A DNA stretch of 64,000 nt from Burkholderiales bacterium (lineage in GTDB: Bacteria; Pseudomonadota; Gammaproteobacteria; Burkholderiales; Nitrosomonadaceae): positions 372,001 through 436,000 of the forward strand of contig JACKLR010000002.1 in assembly GCA_024235795.1 (NCBI GenBank). The letters run 5' to 3'. Positions 17,764-27,718 of the stretch are shown here, in pieces. The translations under genes were made by a program, and so were the position numbers. The number at the start of each line of letters is the position of its first letter. The first letter of the stretch is position 1. The notes under the pieces were generated by a model that saw nothing but the letters and a program-made list of their open reading frames with translations, did not search any database and was not told the DNA's origin.

Positions 17764-19020
17764 TCAGTGTTTCATGCCTGGCATGCCGCCAATGGCAGAT
17801 TTCAACTGGCTTTCGGAATCGATCAGGAAATTCGCTGAAGTTACGACATGTTCTCCTTCTTGCAGTCCTTCCAGAATTTCCACCCAATCATCGCTTCGTT
17901 GGCCGATTTTAACCTCGCGCCATTCAAGATGTCCGTTACCCAGGTGGATAAAAATGATTTGCCGTTCACCTGAATCCAGTACCGCATTTTTGGGTACGAC
18001 AAGCCTCTCGCCTAATGGAATCTTGAGTTCCAGGTTGGTATACATGCCAGGCTTTAGTCGTTCGCCGGGATTGTCAAGTTCAAAGCGCACCTTGACAGTT
18101 CGTGTTTGTGGATCAACAGTGGGATATATAAAAGTAATACGTGCCTGCATCTGCATATCCGGCATATAGGATAACGTTACGGTAGCAGCCTGACCAACCG
18201 CTACAAGCGGCATTTCATACTCATAGATATCACCAAAAATCCAGATTCTGGAAAGATCAGCAATGGTGTACAGCTCATCGCCTGGTTTCGTATGTAATCC
18301 TTCAACTGCTGTTTTTTTGATCACTGTTCCTGTTTGCGGCGCGTGGATGGGCAAAGTGGTCAATACTTTACCGGTGCGCTCCAGGTCTGCTATATGATGA
18401 GGTTTAATATCCCATAATAATAATCTGCGGCGTGACGATTCGAGCAAGGCACGGGCTCCTTCGGCAACTTCCGGAAACTCGCTTTTACCCAGCGTTCGGC
18501 TACTATTAAGCGCGATCAGATATTCCTCCAGTGTGGCTAACAATTCTGGACTATATAGCGTAAATAATTTTTGTCCTTTCTTGACATGTTCGCCGGTATA
18601 ATTGACGAACAGCTCATCTACCCAGCCTTCCATTTTAATCGTGACGCGGGAAAGCAGTCTTTCATCCACTTCCACACGACCTACGGTATGAATCACATGT
18701 TCAACGGATCGTCGTTCTGCAGGTTCAAAAAGTACACCAATCGATTGCAGTCTTTTGGGGCTAATAAACATCGTATTATGAGAATTCATGGCATTTCCGC
18801 TAGTGCCTGCAGTTCCAGTATGCTCATGCATCTGATTTTCTTCGCTCATGTTCATCTGACCGGAATGTTCAATGTCATGATGCATCGTATTGCTAGCGGA
18901 AGTGTGTTTTTCTTCAAACCCGGGTTGATTAAAATACAAGAACAGAAAAATAATGATTAACGTGGCTACCGTGGCGAAAATGATCAATCCGCGGTGAATT
19001 GGCGATGTTTTATCGTTCAT
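17764..19020 (-). CDS. cusB: CusB-type periplasmic adaptor (system 1)
   Basis: A 418-residue membrane-fusion protein with one N-terminal TM helix or uncleaved signal (about 10-30). A Met/His-rich segment follows (MHHDIEHSGQMNMSEE, HEHTG), which probably captures metal. Next are the barrel-sandwich, alpha-hairpin and beta-barrel domains typical of CusB (EGWVDELFVNYTGEHVKKGQ, VLTTLPIHAPQTGTVIKK, FIYPTVDPQTRTVKVR). It bridges CusA and CusC and hands metal to CusA. Unlike its paralogue at 24-25.6 kb it has neither the YYRNPMG heavy-metal domain nor a CusF domain. Its start overlaps the cusC stop by four bases. Confidence 0.92.
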   Translation of the reverse strand: MNDKTSPIHRGLIIFATVATLIIIFLFLYFNQPGFEEKHTSASNTMHHDIEHSGQMNMSEENQMHEHTGTAGTSGNAMNSHNTMFISPKRLQSIGVLFEPAERRSVEHVIHTVGRVEVDERLLSRVTIKMEGWVDELFVNYTGEHVKKGQKLFTLYSPELLATLEEYLIALNSSRTLGKSEFPEVAEGARALLESSRRRLLLWDIKPHHIADLERTGKVLTTLPIHAPQTGTVIKKTAVEGLHTKPGDELYTIADLSRIWIFGDIYEYEMPLVAVGQAATVTLSYMPDMQMQARITFIYPTVDPQTRTVKVRFELDNPGERLKPGMYTNLELKIPLGERLVVPKNAVLDSGERQIIFIHLGNGHLEWREVKIGQRSDDWVEILEGLQEGEHVVTSANFLIDSESQLKSAIGGMPGMKH

Positions 19021-20261
19021 GGCACTACTCCGATGATACCTTCGAGGCGGGCAAGGGCTTTTTTATGCTCGACCATTTCATTATGGAATTCCAATTCATT
19101 TTCCTGTAAAACGAGCAAGCTGTTCAACAACGTCAAGAAATCCACTTTTCCGACTGCATAGCTGGCCTGGGCTGAAGCCAGCGTCAAACGTGACTGGGGG
19201 ATGATGGCGTCTCTTAACAGTTTGATGAGTTCTTCGGCACGTTCGGCTTTTGCCACGTTGTCCCTGATGCGCGCCAAGAGTTCCTGTCGAAGTGCCTGCA
19301 AATCCTGGGATACAGCTTCACGACTCGCTATGGCCTCATTCACACCTTCCCGCTGCTTGGTCGCGTAATAGATCGGGATTTTTACGTTCAGCATCACCTG
19401 ATAGCCATTCGTGTCCATCACCGGATCACGAAACCCCAGGCCACTGACTTCAAAGTCTGGATAGTATTCCCGTTTAGCCAGAGCTATGGCCTGATTGCCT
19501 TGTTCAACGGTTCTTTGTCGGCCTTGTAGTAAGGGGGAAGTCATATCCAGCAGTTCGTTCAACTCTTCCAGCGTATATCGCATCGGTGTAAATTGGACTT
19601 CTTCAGGAACGCCTAATGAACCGCTGGGAGGCCTGTTCAGAATACGGTTGATGTCCGCATGCAGTGATTGACGACGCTGATTCAGCGTGGCCAGACGTGC
19701 CAGCAAGCGTGATATCTCAGTTTGGGCGCGCAAAACATCCTGTTGCGCAGCTTGCCCGACTGAATAACGCGCATTGGCCGTTTTTTCGAATTCCTGCAGC
19801 AATAACTTGGTTTGCTGCAAAATGCGGATTGAGTCATGAACGAAGTGAAGGTCGTAAAATACCTCCTTCAGACTGGCAACCACCGCCAATTTTGTTGCCT
19901 GATAGTCTTGCTCGATGCGATCGGATCGGCGTGAGGCAACCTCGCCCTTAAGACTCAATTTACCGGGAAAGGGGATTTCCTGACTAAGACCATACATCAC
20001 ATCCTGACGCGCAGCGTCTCGATAGCCTATCGCTACTTTCGGGTCGGGCAGTGTCTGTACTTGGGGGATTACTGCTTTGGCGGATTCCCAACGCTGAAAG
20101 CTGGCACGGATATCAGGGTTATTAATCAGGGCTTCCTGGATAAATACATCCAGATCGGCTGACGTTTTACCGGCAACACATTGATTAGAAAATAGAGTTA
20201 TTCCTATAAACAGGATTATATACAAATAACAGTAGGATAATTTAAAGAATCTCATAATCAT
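19017..20261 (-). CDS. cusC: CusC/TolC-type outer membrane channel (system 1)
   Basis: An outer-membrane factor of about 414 residues in which two TolC-type repeats can be recognised: PQVQTLPDPKVAIGYRD with GLSQEIPFPGKLSLKGEVASRR, and ALAKREYYPDFEVSGLGFRDPV. It forms the exit duct of the CusCBA complex. The ATG at 20261 is chosen because AGGA precedes it and a signal sequence (YLYIILFIGITLFSNQCVAG) follows at once; an ATG at 20300 would add 13 residues before the signal. First gene of system 1; the 143-bp gap upstream holds a spaced inverted repeat. Confidence 0.9.
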   Translation of the reverse strand: MIMRFFKLSYCYLYIILFIGITLFSNQCVAGKTSADLDVFIQEALINNPDIRASFQRWESAKAVIPQVQTLPDPKVAIGYRDAARQDVMYGLSQEIPFPGKLSLKGEVASRRSDRIEQDYQATKLAVVASLKEVFYDLHFVHDSIRILQQTKLLLQEFEKTANARYSVGQAAQQDVLRAQTEISRLLARLATLNQRRQSLHADINRILNRPPSGSLGVPEEVQFTPMRYTLEELNELLDMTSPLLQGRQRTVEQGNQAIALAKREYYPDFEVSGLGFRDPVMDTNGYQVMLNVKIPIYYATKQREGVNEAIASREAVSQDLQALRQELLARIRDNVAKAERAEELIKLLRDAIIPQSRLTLASAQASYAVGKVDFLTLLNSLLVLQENELEFHNEMVEHKKALARLEGIIGVVP

Positions 20262-20332
20262 AAAATCCTGCTTTTGATATCCCTCAGTTAGATCATTCAT
20301 CTTCAAGATATATCATTAATGAGTTAGTCTAG

Positions 20333-20403
20333 AGCTTTGCAGTTTTTAGTAAGGTTGATTTCAATTCGAGTTGCGCATACCTTCTTGTAAAATCTGCAAA
20401 GCT
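20333..20403. repeat. Spaced 10-bp inverted repeat upstream of cusC (system 1)
   Basis: AGCTTTGCAG at 20333-20342 and CTGCAAAGCT at 20394-20403 are perfect inverted copies 51 bp apart, in the leader region between the small lipoprotein gene and cusC. They could be a regulator site or an mRNA stem; nothing identifies the binding protein. Confidence 0.4.
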
Positions 20404-20449
20404 TAATTTTTTGACTATTCTCGGAAGTAAAAAACTTGATTTTATATAA

Positions 20450-20803
20450 TCATTTCAGTTCTTCAGCCATTTTTCGATGCGTTTCAGCTATAGCCTTGTT
20501 TTCGTCCCCTGCTTGTTCGTATAGGCGAATCAAGTTTCGACAATGATCCTGCAACATTTGTGCTTGCTTGCCATAACGATAAGTATTTTTCCTATATGAC
20601 TCAAGTTTGTTTTGATGTTCTTGTGCTTTTGACCGCATTTCATCAGCAACAGCATCATAATGATTTGCCAGCGCTTCGTGATCTGAGGATTTCTTAGCAC
20701 TCTGAATAGCCTGTGTCATGTCCATCGGATGAGAATTCATCTGGGCGCACGATGTTAATAAAAAGAAAATGGATAAAGTAGCGATGAGAGTAATCGTTTT
20801 CAT
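20450..20803 (-). CDS. Small predicted lipoprotein of unknown function
   Basis: A 117-residue protein with a signal and lipobox (FFLLTSCAQ, Cys at about 19). A long, Gln/Lys/Glu-rich helical region follows, with heptad-like spacing (about 40-115), suggesting a periplasmic coiled coil. I do not recognise a named family. It lies between the cusA of system 2 (about 50 bp upstream on the same strand) and cusC of system 1, so it is probably transcribed with the cus genes and may be an accessory envelope protein. Confidence 0.7.
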   Translation of the reverse strand: MKTITLIATLSIFFLLTSCAQMNSHPMDMTQAIQSAKKSSDHEALANHYDAVADEMRSKAQEHQNKLESYRKNTYRYGKQAQMLQDHCRNLIRLYEQAGDENKAIAETHRKMAEELK

Positions 20804-20857
20804 GTGTTAACTCCAAGGATTGATTATATAAATTTGAAACAAATACCTATTCCTAAA

Positions 20858-23800
20858 CTAAGTGGATTGACTTTTCTTGGCGGGTTCCTCCTTGTTTTTG
20901 ATGTCTCGGCGTAATTCCCATTCTTTGGTCAGTGCATAAAGTGCCGGAATAACGATCAGCGTCAGCAGTGTGGAGGAAACCATGCCGCCAACCATAGGCG
21001 CGGCGATGCGGCGCATGACTTCTGACCCTGTACCGGTGCTCCACATAATCGGCAACAAACCGGCAATGATGGCGACCACGGTCATAATTTTGGGCCGTAC
21101 ACGTTCTACGGCGCCTTCCATAACCGCTGCATATAGATCGGATAACGATGGTTTCTGGTTATCGGTAGTGCATCGGGTTTTGATTTTTTTCCAGGCCTGA
21201 TCGAGATAAACTAGCATAATGACACCTGTTTCGGCGGCTACACCAATTAACGCAATAAATCCCACACCAACTGCAACGCTGAGGTTGTAGCCGAGCAGCC
21301 ACATGAGCCAGACGCCGCCGACTAGGGCGAATGGTACCGAAAGCATGACGATCAGCGTTTCGGTCAGTCGTTTGAAGTTGAGATACAGCAGCAGGAAGAT
21401 GATCACCAGGGTGAGCGGAATCACCAATTTCAATTTTTCCTTGGCGCGTTGCATATACTCAAACTGGCCGCTCCAGGTGGCGTAATAACCGGGGGGAAAC
21501 CTGATCTGCTCGTTGACCGCCTGCTGGGCATCGGCGACATAGCTGTCGATGTCACGGTCGCGAATGTCGACGAAAATATAGACGGACAACAAGGCATTCT
21601 CGGTACGAATACTGGGTGGCGCCTTGACCGTTTTGATGGTTGCCACCTGGCCCAACGGAATAACGCCACCATCCGGCAGCGGCATTAGAATATGCGTGGC
21701 CATCGCCAGCGGATCTTCACGCAGTTCACGCGGGTAACGGATGCTCACGCCGAAACGCTCGCGGCCTTCAACCGTGGTGGTGAGCATTTCGCCGCCCAGT
21801 GCGAGCGAGATGATTTCCAGGAAGTCGCCAATTTCCAGGCCGTAACGGGCCAACGCCAGGCGATCGGGTTCGATATCGAGATAATAACCGCCGGTGGATC
21901 GTTCCGCATAGGCACTGGTGGTGCCGGGTACGGTTTTAATCACCGATTCGATTTGCCGGGCGAGTTCTTCGATTTCCTTGAGATCGTTGCCAAACACTTT
22001 GATGCCGATAGGCGTGCGGATGCCGGTGGCGAGCATGTCGATGCGGTTCTTGATCGGCATGGTCCAGGCGTTGCTGACACCCGGTATCTGAAGTGCGGCA
22101 TCCATTTCGGCGATGAGTTTGTCGACGGTCATGCCGTCGCGCCACGCGTTTTCGGGTTTCAGGTTGATGATGGTTTCAAACATTTCTAGCGGTGCCGGGT
22201 CGGTTGCGGTATTCGCGCGTCCGGCTTTGCCGAGTACCGATTCCACCTCCGGAAAACTTTTGATGATTTTATTCTGTGTTTGCATGAGTTCTGCAGCCTG
22301 AGTGACAGAAATCGATGGCAGGGTGATCGGCATATACAGCAAGCTGCCTTCGTTCAAGGTCGGCATGAATTCGCCACCGAGCTTCATCGCCGGGTAGATA
22401 GAAACGATCAGCGTAACCAGTGCTGTTGCGATGGTCAGCTTTTTCCAGCGCATTACCCAGGCGATGATCGGCCGGTAAGCCCAGATCAAAAAACGATTGA
22501 CCGGGTTCATTTTCTCCGGCGTGATCTTGCCGCGGATAAACAGCAGCATCAGCACCGGCACCAATGTGATCGACAACATGGCGGCGCCGGCCATGGCAAA
22601 GGTTTTGGTGTAGGCCAGCGGGGCGAACATGCGCCCTTCCTGCGCTTCCAGCGTGAAAACCGGCAGAAACGACACGGTAATGATCAGCAAACTGAAAAAC
22701 AATGCTGGGCCGACTTCGCGGCAGGCGTCGATAATCAATTGCGTGCGAGGCGTATCCGGTGATGCGCGTTCGAGATGCTTGTGCGCATTCTCTATCATCA
22801 CAATCGCAGCATCGACCATGGTGCCGATGGCAATGGCGATGCCGCCGAGGCTCATGATGTTGGAATTGATTCCCATGACATGCATCGCGCCCATCGCGAT
22901 CAACATGCCGACCGGCAGCATGATAATGGCGACCAGTGCGCTTCTGACGTGCATCAGGAAAATGATGCAGACCAGCGCCACGATAATGCTTTCTTCCAGC
23001 AAGACCTGTTTCAGGTTGTCGATGGCGCGCTTGATGAGATCGGAGCGGTCGTAGACCGTTTGCAACGATACGCCGTCCGGTAGTCCGGTGGAGATTTCAG
23101 CGATTTTGTGTTTCAGGTTGTCAATGACTTCGAGCGCATTTTCGCCATAGCGCGCCACGGCAATGCCTGAAACCACTTCGCCTTCGCCGTTCAGTTCAGC
23201 GATGCCGCGCCGTTCGTCCGGCACCAGTTCAACGTGAGCGATATCGCGGATCAAAACCGGTGTGCCATCCCGCGCCTTGAGCACCAGGTTCTCGATATCG
23301 GCTATGCCGCGTAAATAACCGCGACCCCGGATGATATATTCGGTTTCCGCCATTTCGATAACGCGACCGCCGACATCGCGGTTACTGGCGCGAATTACCT
23401 GCGCCACCCGATTGATCGGGATGCCGTAGGATTGCAACTTATGGGGTTTTACGGTGACCTGGTAGGTTTTGACAAACCCGCCCACACTGGCGACTTCGGC
23501 TACGCCTTGCGCCTTGGTCAGCTGGTAGCGAACAAACCAGTCCTGGATGGTGCGCAATTCCTCAAGCGTGTGTTGCGCCGATTGCACAATGTATTGATAG
23601 ACCCAGCCGACACCGGTTGCATCCGGTCCCAGTGTCGGGGTGACGCCGCTAGGCATCTGACTGGATGCGAAATTGAGATATTCCAGAACGCGTGTTCGCG
23701 CCCAGTAGATATCGGTATCGTCTTCGAAAATGACATAGATAAAGGAAGCGCCGAATACCGACAGGCCACGCACGACCTTGGATTTGGGCACCGCGAGCAT

Positions 23801-24016
23801 GGCTGTGCTGAGCGGATAAGTGATCTGGTCTTCGACAACCTGAGGCGCCTGGCCTGGATATTCGGTATAGATAATAATCTGTACATCGGAAAGATCGGGA
23901 ATGGCATCCAGCGGCGTTTGCTTGACGGCATAACTGCACAGGCCGACGATCATGACCGTGGACAGCAATACCAGGAAAACGTTACGTGCCGACCATTCAA
24001 TAATTTTGCTCAACAT
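20858..24016 (-). CDS. cusA: CusA-type copper/silver RND efflux pump (system 2)
   Basis: A 1052-residue HME-RND pump paralogous to the one at 14.6-17.8 kb. TM4 carries GTMVDAAIVMIENAHKHLE, TM10 carries GVAAETGVIMLVYLDQA. The Cu+/Ag+-binding methionines have counterparts in LYMPITLPSIS, PLEMFETIINLKP and NRIDMLATGIRTP. The start at 24016 (MLSKIIEWSARN) is two bases past the cusB stop and matches the family N-terminus; upstream ATGs in frame lie inside cusB. It is expected to export Cu+ or Ag+ as part of CusCBA system 2. GC is higher than in system 1 in this stretch, so the two operons probably have separate histories and are not a recent tandem duplication. Confidence 0.92.
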   Translation of the reverse strand: MLSKIIEWSARNVFLVLLSTVMIVGLCSYAVKQTPLDAIPDLSDVQIIIYTEYPGQAPQVVEDQITYPLSTAMLAVPKSKVVRGLSVFGASFIYVIFEDDTDIYWARTRVLEYLNFASSQMPSGVTPTLGPDATGVGWVYQYIVQSAQHTLEELRTIQDWFVRYQLTKAQGVAEVASVGGFVKTYQVTVKPHKLQSYGIPINRVAQVIRASNRDVGGRVIEMAETEYIIRGRGYLRGIADIENLVLKARDGTPVLIRDIAHVELVPDERRGIAELNGEGEVVSGIAVARYGENALEVIDNLKHKIAEISTGLPDGVSLQTVYDRSDLIKRAIDNLKQVLLEESIIVALVCIIFLMHVRSALVAIIMLPVGMLIAMGAMHVMGINSNIMSLGGIAIAIGTMVDAAIVMIENAHKHLERASPDTPRTQLIIDACREVGPALFFSLLIITVSFLPVFTLEAQEGRMFAPLAYTKTFAMAGAAMLSITLVPVLMLLFIRGKITPEKMNPVNRFLIWAYRPIIAWVMRWKKLTIATALVTLIVSIYPAMKLGGEFMPTLNEGSLLYMPITLPSISVTQAAELMQTQNKIIKSFPEVESVLGKAGRANTATDPAPLEMFETIINLKPENAWRDGMTVDKLIAEMDAALQIPGVSNAWTMPIKNRIDMLATGIRTPIGIKVFGNDLKEIEELARQIESVIKTVPGTTSAYAERSTGGYYLDIEPDRLALARYGLEIGDFLEIISLALGGEMLTTTVEGRERFGVSIRYPRELREDPLAMATHILMPLPDGGVIPLGQVATIKTVKAPPSIRTENALLSVYIFVDIRDRDIDSYVADAQQAVNEQIRFPPGYYATWSGQFEYMQRAKEKLKLVIPLTLVIIFLLLYLNFKRLTETLIVMLSVPFALVGGVWLMWLLGYNLSVAVGVGFIALIGVAAETGVIMLVYLDQAWKKIKTRCTTDNQKPSLSDLYAAVMEGAVERVRPKIMTVVAIIAGLLPIMWSTGTGSEVMRRIAAPMVGGMVSSTLLTLIVIPALYALTKEWELRRDIKNKEEPAKKSQST

Positions 24017-24017
24017 G

Positions 24018-25589
24018 TCAGTGTCCGCCATGTCCGTTTTTGATGCTATTGTCAGCACGCTGGTGTATATGCTCTATGACATATTCGTTGGATACATTTT
24101 CAATCAGAGTAAAATCTATTGATTGATCGGGTTTCAAGGAGTGCAGTTCAACAGATTCGATAACCTTGAAATCCATGATCATCGCTGGCCAACCAAGACT
24201 CATTATCGGGTCGTGTGCAATCGTTACTGTTTGGTCTGTCCAGTCAATTGATTGAATAATACCTTTGGCATGGTACCGTTTGGCTGGAATTTTAGCGGCT
24301 CCATTATTCGCATTGGTTTGAGAATCCAATTTTGATTGGTTAAAACTAGAATATGCGGCTTTAAGATTGCTTTCAGCATCAATCAGGAAATTTGCGCGGG
24401 TCACCACGGCTTCTCCTGCTTCAAGTCCTGACAAAACTTCTGTGTAATCGTCAGTCTGCATACCGGTTTCTATGGTTCGTGGTTCGAACCGACCAGCGCC
24501 AAGTGCGACGAATACCCGTTTTTGTGTGCCTGCATTAAGTATTGCGGAATTCGGTATAGCTAACACTTTGCGTGTGCCATGCACCGATGAAAACTCGACC
24601 CGTGCGTACATTTCCGGTTTGAGCAGTGCTTTTTCGTTAGCAAGTTCAATGCGAACTTTGGTTGTTCGAGTTTCTGGTGTAACCGTAGGGTAAATGAAGG
24701 TAATCTTGCCACTAAAAAAACTGCCCGGATAGGCGTCAACGGTGATCGTTGCGGTTTGATTGATGTGAATCATGCGCAAATCCTGTTCGAAGACTTCCGC
24801 GAGTACCCAGACTTGCGACAGATCGACTATTTCATACATCACTTCACCTGGCATAAAGCGTTTTCCAGGAGTAACATTTTTCTCAATTACAATGCCATTG
24901 ATTGTGGATCGCAATGGGAAATAGGAAATGCTTGTGCCTTCTCGCTGTAATTGACGCAAGTCGATTTCTGAAATATCCCAGTTGTATAGTTTTTGCAAGG
25001 CATTCTCAGACAGGCGTTGCATGCGCGCCTGGACTTCCGGATCGCTTTCCCGCGACCAGTGCATGCCCTTAGCGGCAATCAGGTATTCATGCTGCGCGGT
25101 GATCAGTTCGGGGCTATAGACTTCCATTAATACTTCACCTTTTTTAATGGATTGACCGGTTGTATTGGCATGGAGCTTCTGTATCCAGCCTTCAAATTTT
25201 GGGGTGACGGTATGCAGTAATCGTTCGTTGGGTTGTATGGTTGCCAGTGCCTGCACTTTCCGGTTGATGACCCGGTAAGCGGCCGGTTCGGTTCTAACAC
25301 CGAGTTTCTGGATTCTTTCGGTGCTGATTTGTATTGCGGCACTGTCAGTTTGTGGTTCTTCGCCTTCATAAACCGGGATATAATCCATACCCATGGAATC
25401 TTTTTTTGGAATTGGCGAAGTGTCAGGGAGCCCCATCGGGTTGCGATAATATAGGATTTTACGTTCGGCTTGTGCAATCTCATTGGCACCGGTTGTGGAC
25501 AGTGATCCGACGGAACTGCCCCACCAGTAACCGGTGACAAGTGCAGTGATAGCCAGCATGAGGATGGCAAGCATTTTAGTTGTGTTCAT
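24018..25589 (-). CDS. cusB: CusB-type adaptor with heavy-metal-binding N-terminus and fused CusF-like C-terminus (system 2)
   Basis: A 523-residue adaptor. After an N-terminal TM/signal (about 7-25) comes a heavy-metal-binding motif (YYRNPMGLPDTSPIPKKDSM, about 45-65). The usual adaptor domains follow, and a C-terminal CusF-like OB domain (about 440-510) carries GIIQSIDWTDQTVTIAHDPI and LGWPAMIMDF, the His, Trp and Met set that binds Cu+ in CusF. Fusion removes the need for a separate CusF chaperone. GGAGAG sits five bases before the ATG at 25589. The gene overlaps the cusC stop by 14 bases and ends one base before cusA. Confidence 0.92.
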   Translation of the reverse strand: MNTTKMLAILMLAITALVTGYWWGSSVGSLSTTGANEIAQAERKILYYRNPMGLPDTSPIPKKDSMGMDYIPVYEGEEPQTDSAAIQISTERIQKLGVRTEPAAYRVINRKVQALATIQPNERLLHTVTPKFEGWIQKLHANTTGQSIKKGEVLMEVYSPELITAQHEYLIAAKGMHWSRESDPEVQARMQRLSENALQKLYNWDISEIDLRQLQREGTSISYFPLRSTINGIVIEKNVTPGKRFMPGEVMYEIVDLSQVWVLAEVFEQDLRMIHINQTATITVDAYPGSFFSGKITFIYPTVTPETRTTKVRIELANEKALLKPEMYARVEFSSVHGTRKVLAIPNSAILNAGTQKRVFVALGAGRFEPRTIETGMQTDDYTEVLSGLEAGEAVVTRANFLIDAESNLKAAYSSFNQSKLDSQTNANNGAAKIPAKRYHAKGIIQSIDWTDQTVTIAHDPIMSLGWPAMIMDFKVIESVELHSLKPDQSIDFTLIENVSNEYVIEHIHQRADNSIKNGHGGH

Positions 25590-26961
25590 GATTCTCTCCA
25601 CTTGCGCTCAGTTCATCAGGAAGTCTTCCCGTGATGAAATCAATTTCCGCGCTTGCTTTGTTATAGTTTGTAACTGCGGTGATCAGGTTGATTTCATATT
25701 CAAACACCGTCATCTGGCTATCAAGCAAGGTTAAAAAATCGACACGATTGACGCGGTAGGCTGCCAGCGCCGATTCGACGGTGAGCAATGCTTGCGGCAG
25801 GATGGCCGTCTGATAAAGCCGGATTGACTTCATATTTTGATCTGCTGTGGCAAGTTGCTGACGCAAGCCAGCGGTAATCTCGTTGTGCTGAGCCTGGTAC
25901 AGGCTGACGGCCTGGTCACGCAACGCCAGTGACTCGGCGACACGCGGTGCCAGCTTGCTGTCACGCCAGACCGGCAGATTGATGGCAACGCTGAATCCGA
26001 CCATATCCGGGCGACCGATGCCATTCGACATACCATCACGCTGACCGTAGGAGAGCCTAACGTCGAGATCCGGATAATAATCCTTGCGCGCCAGGTCCAC
26101 TTCTTTCTCGGAGCGAGCGATAATGCTTTGCAGGGCCTTGAGTTGCGGCCGTTGTTCAAGTGCGGTTTCCAGTAATGATTCTGAATTCAATGCTGTTTCC
26201 TGCAACGGCGCGAGACTGATTTCGGGCAAATCCCGCATGCCGTTGCGCCCCAGGGCGCGGATCAGTTCCGCCTCGATTGCAGGCAGATCGCGTCCAAGCC
26301 TGAGCAATTCATCCTGCATTCTGGAAATTTGCGTTTGTGCTTTCAGGACATCGGCCTGGCTGCCCATCCCAAGCGTATAATGATCTTCGGCGATGTGAAG
26401 AAAATCCTCGAGTATCGATTTGTTTTTCTCGACCAACCGGATGGTTTCATGCGTCAGACCCAACTCGTAATATGCCAGTTTGACGGTACGGATGACGCGA
26501 TTGACGGTTTCCCGGTATCCGTGGGCGATGCCTTGCGCATCCTGTGTCGCAACATCCTTGCGCAAACCGCGCTTGCCGGGGAATGGCAGTCGCTGAGAAA
26601 GACCGATCATTTTCATGGTCATGTCATCGCGATTGAATGGCGATGATGCCAGAGGCAGATTGATCACGCCAGCTTCTAGCATCGGATCGTCTAGTGCTGC
26701 AGCGGGTGCAATGCGATGCCGTGCGGCATCGTGTTCGCGTTGTGCGGCTATGATTTCCGGATTGTTTTCGAGTGCTTCCGCGATCAGTGTCGAAAGAACC
26801 GGTATGGTGTCGTGATTGTCATTCGCTCCGTACACATTCAGTTTGAATTCGGATGCTGTTTGCGCTCGTGGGATTGCGCTGAGATCGTACATTTCCCCGT
26901 ATGCATGGAATGGAAGGATAATCGCAATCATCGCAATTATCCGAATACAATTGATCATCAT
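25576..26961 (-). CDS. cusC: CusC/TolC-type outer membrane channel (system 2)
   Basis: A 461-residue outer-membrane factor. It has a signal peptide (IRIIAMIAIILPFHAYG), then two TolC repeats (PAAALDDPMLEAGVINLP and GLSQRLPFPGKRGLRKDVAT; ARKDYYPDLDVRLSYGQRDG). It pairs with the adaptor and pump that follow directly. A double ATG at 26961/26958 is preceded by GGAAG. It is the second gene of a four-gene set led by the small secreted protein at 27.2-27.7 kb. Confidence 0.91.
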   Translation of the reverse strand: MMINCIRIIAMIAIILPFHAYGEMYDLSAIPRAQTASEFKLNVYGANDNHDTIPVLSTLIAEALENNPEIIAAQREHDAARHRIAPAAALDDPMLEAGVINLPLASSPFNRDDMTMKMIGLSQRLPFPGKRGLRKDVATQDAQGIAHGYRETVNRVIRTVKLAYYELGLTHETIRLVEKNKSILEDFLHIAEDHYTLGMGSQADVLKAQTQISRMQDELLRLGRDLPAIEAELIRALGRNGMRDLPEISLAPLQETALNSESLLETALEQRPQLKALQSIIARSEKEVDLARKDYYPDLDVRLSYGQRDGMSNGIGRPDMVGFSVAINLPVWRDSKLAPRVAESLALRDQAVSLYQAQHNEITAGLRQQLATADQNMKSIRLYQTAILPQALLTVESALAAYRVNRVDFLTLLDSQMTVFEYEINLITAVTNYNKASAEIDFITGRLPDELSASGENHEHN

Positions 26962-27223
26962 GAGATCTTCCGTTCTAAATTCTGATAACGTGTATCAGTT
27001 GTAACATTGTTCGCCATGGCGCAGGAATAGCCAGTATGTCGCAAAACTTTACCGACATGGCAACCCCAGAAGTCAGACAAACAGAGTTATGTAGCTTGGT
27101 ATACAAATACCACCGGATTGCTATCAACGATTAAGCTATAACGCTTAAGATTGGCTACTCCGTAGCTCGACAAATATTCACTTTTCCTGAATCAGGGCAG
27201 TATGAATATATGAGTGGTGAGAA

Positions 27224-27676
27224 TCAAAAAATAGGAGGACGGTACAATTGTTCGGGAATATTAGAAACAAAACCTGAAGTTGAAGATAGGAGAATGGTTG
27301 GATGATCCAATGTCATCAAAACAACACCCTCTAGTACCAACGTTGAATAACTGATCTTGCAGAGAAGATCATTACATTGGAAATTCGACAGCCAATCACT
27401 GATTGCAGTTTGAGGCGGTGAATTGTATGTATTTTGACTATGCTGATCAATATCAGAATTTCCATTCTGATAGGTTTTGTCGGTTGAATGTTTATCCTGA
27501 CTGCATTTCAGGAAAGAATTTTTTTCATTAATAGCAGTCGCTCTATTTTGTTCAGAAAATTCTATTGATTGTATTTCTTTCAGATTTGCGCACAAGGCTA
27601 TAACAGCCGCCATGGTACCTTCTACAGGAAGCCATAGCATAGTAAGGATTAATATTATCTTCTTAAAGGCACGCAT
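27224..27676 (-). CDS. Small secreted protein leading cus operon 2
   Basis: About 150 residues with a signal peptide (FKKIILILTMLWLPVEGTMA), four cysteines in the mature part and a Pro-rich end (PEQLYRPPIF). I know no function. Short secreted proteins ending in a similar Arg-Pro-Pro motif are often found just before CusC/CzcC genes, which supports an operon role. The ATG at 27676 is preferred to the GTG three codons earlier. An ISAs1 element ends 42 bp upstream. About 260 bp separate its stop from cusC, so cusC may also have its own promoter. Confidence 0.62.
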   Translation of the reverse strand: MRAFKKIILILTMLWLPVEGTMAAVIALCANLKEIQSIEFSEQNRATAINEKNSFLKCSQDKHSTDKTYQNGNSDIDQHSQNTYNSPPQTAISDWLSNFQCNDLLCKISYSTLVLEGVVLMTLDHPTILLSSTSGFVSNIPEQLYRPPIF

Positions 27677-27718
27677 ACTTCTCACAATACTATTAAGCGC
27701 AAAGCGAAGTCAAGTTAT

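Noticed and set aside
21690..24043. Long plus-strand frames opposite the second cusA gene
   Set aside because: They are shadows of a GC-richer coding gene with all RND motifs on the minus strand.
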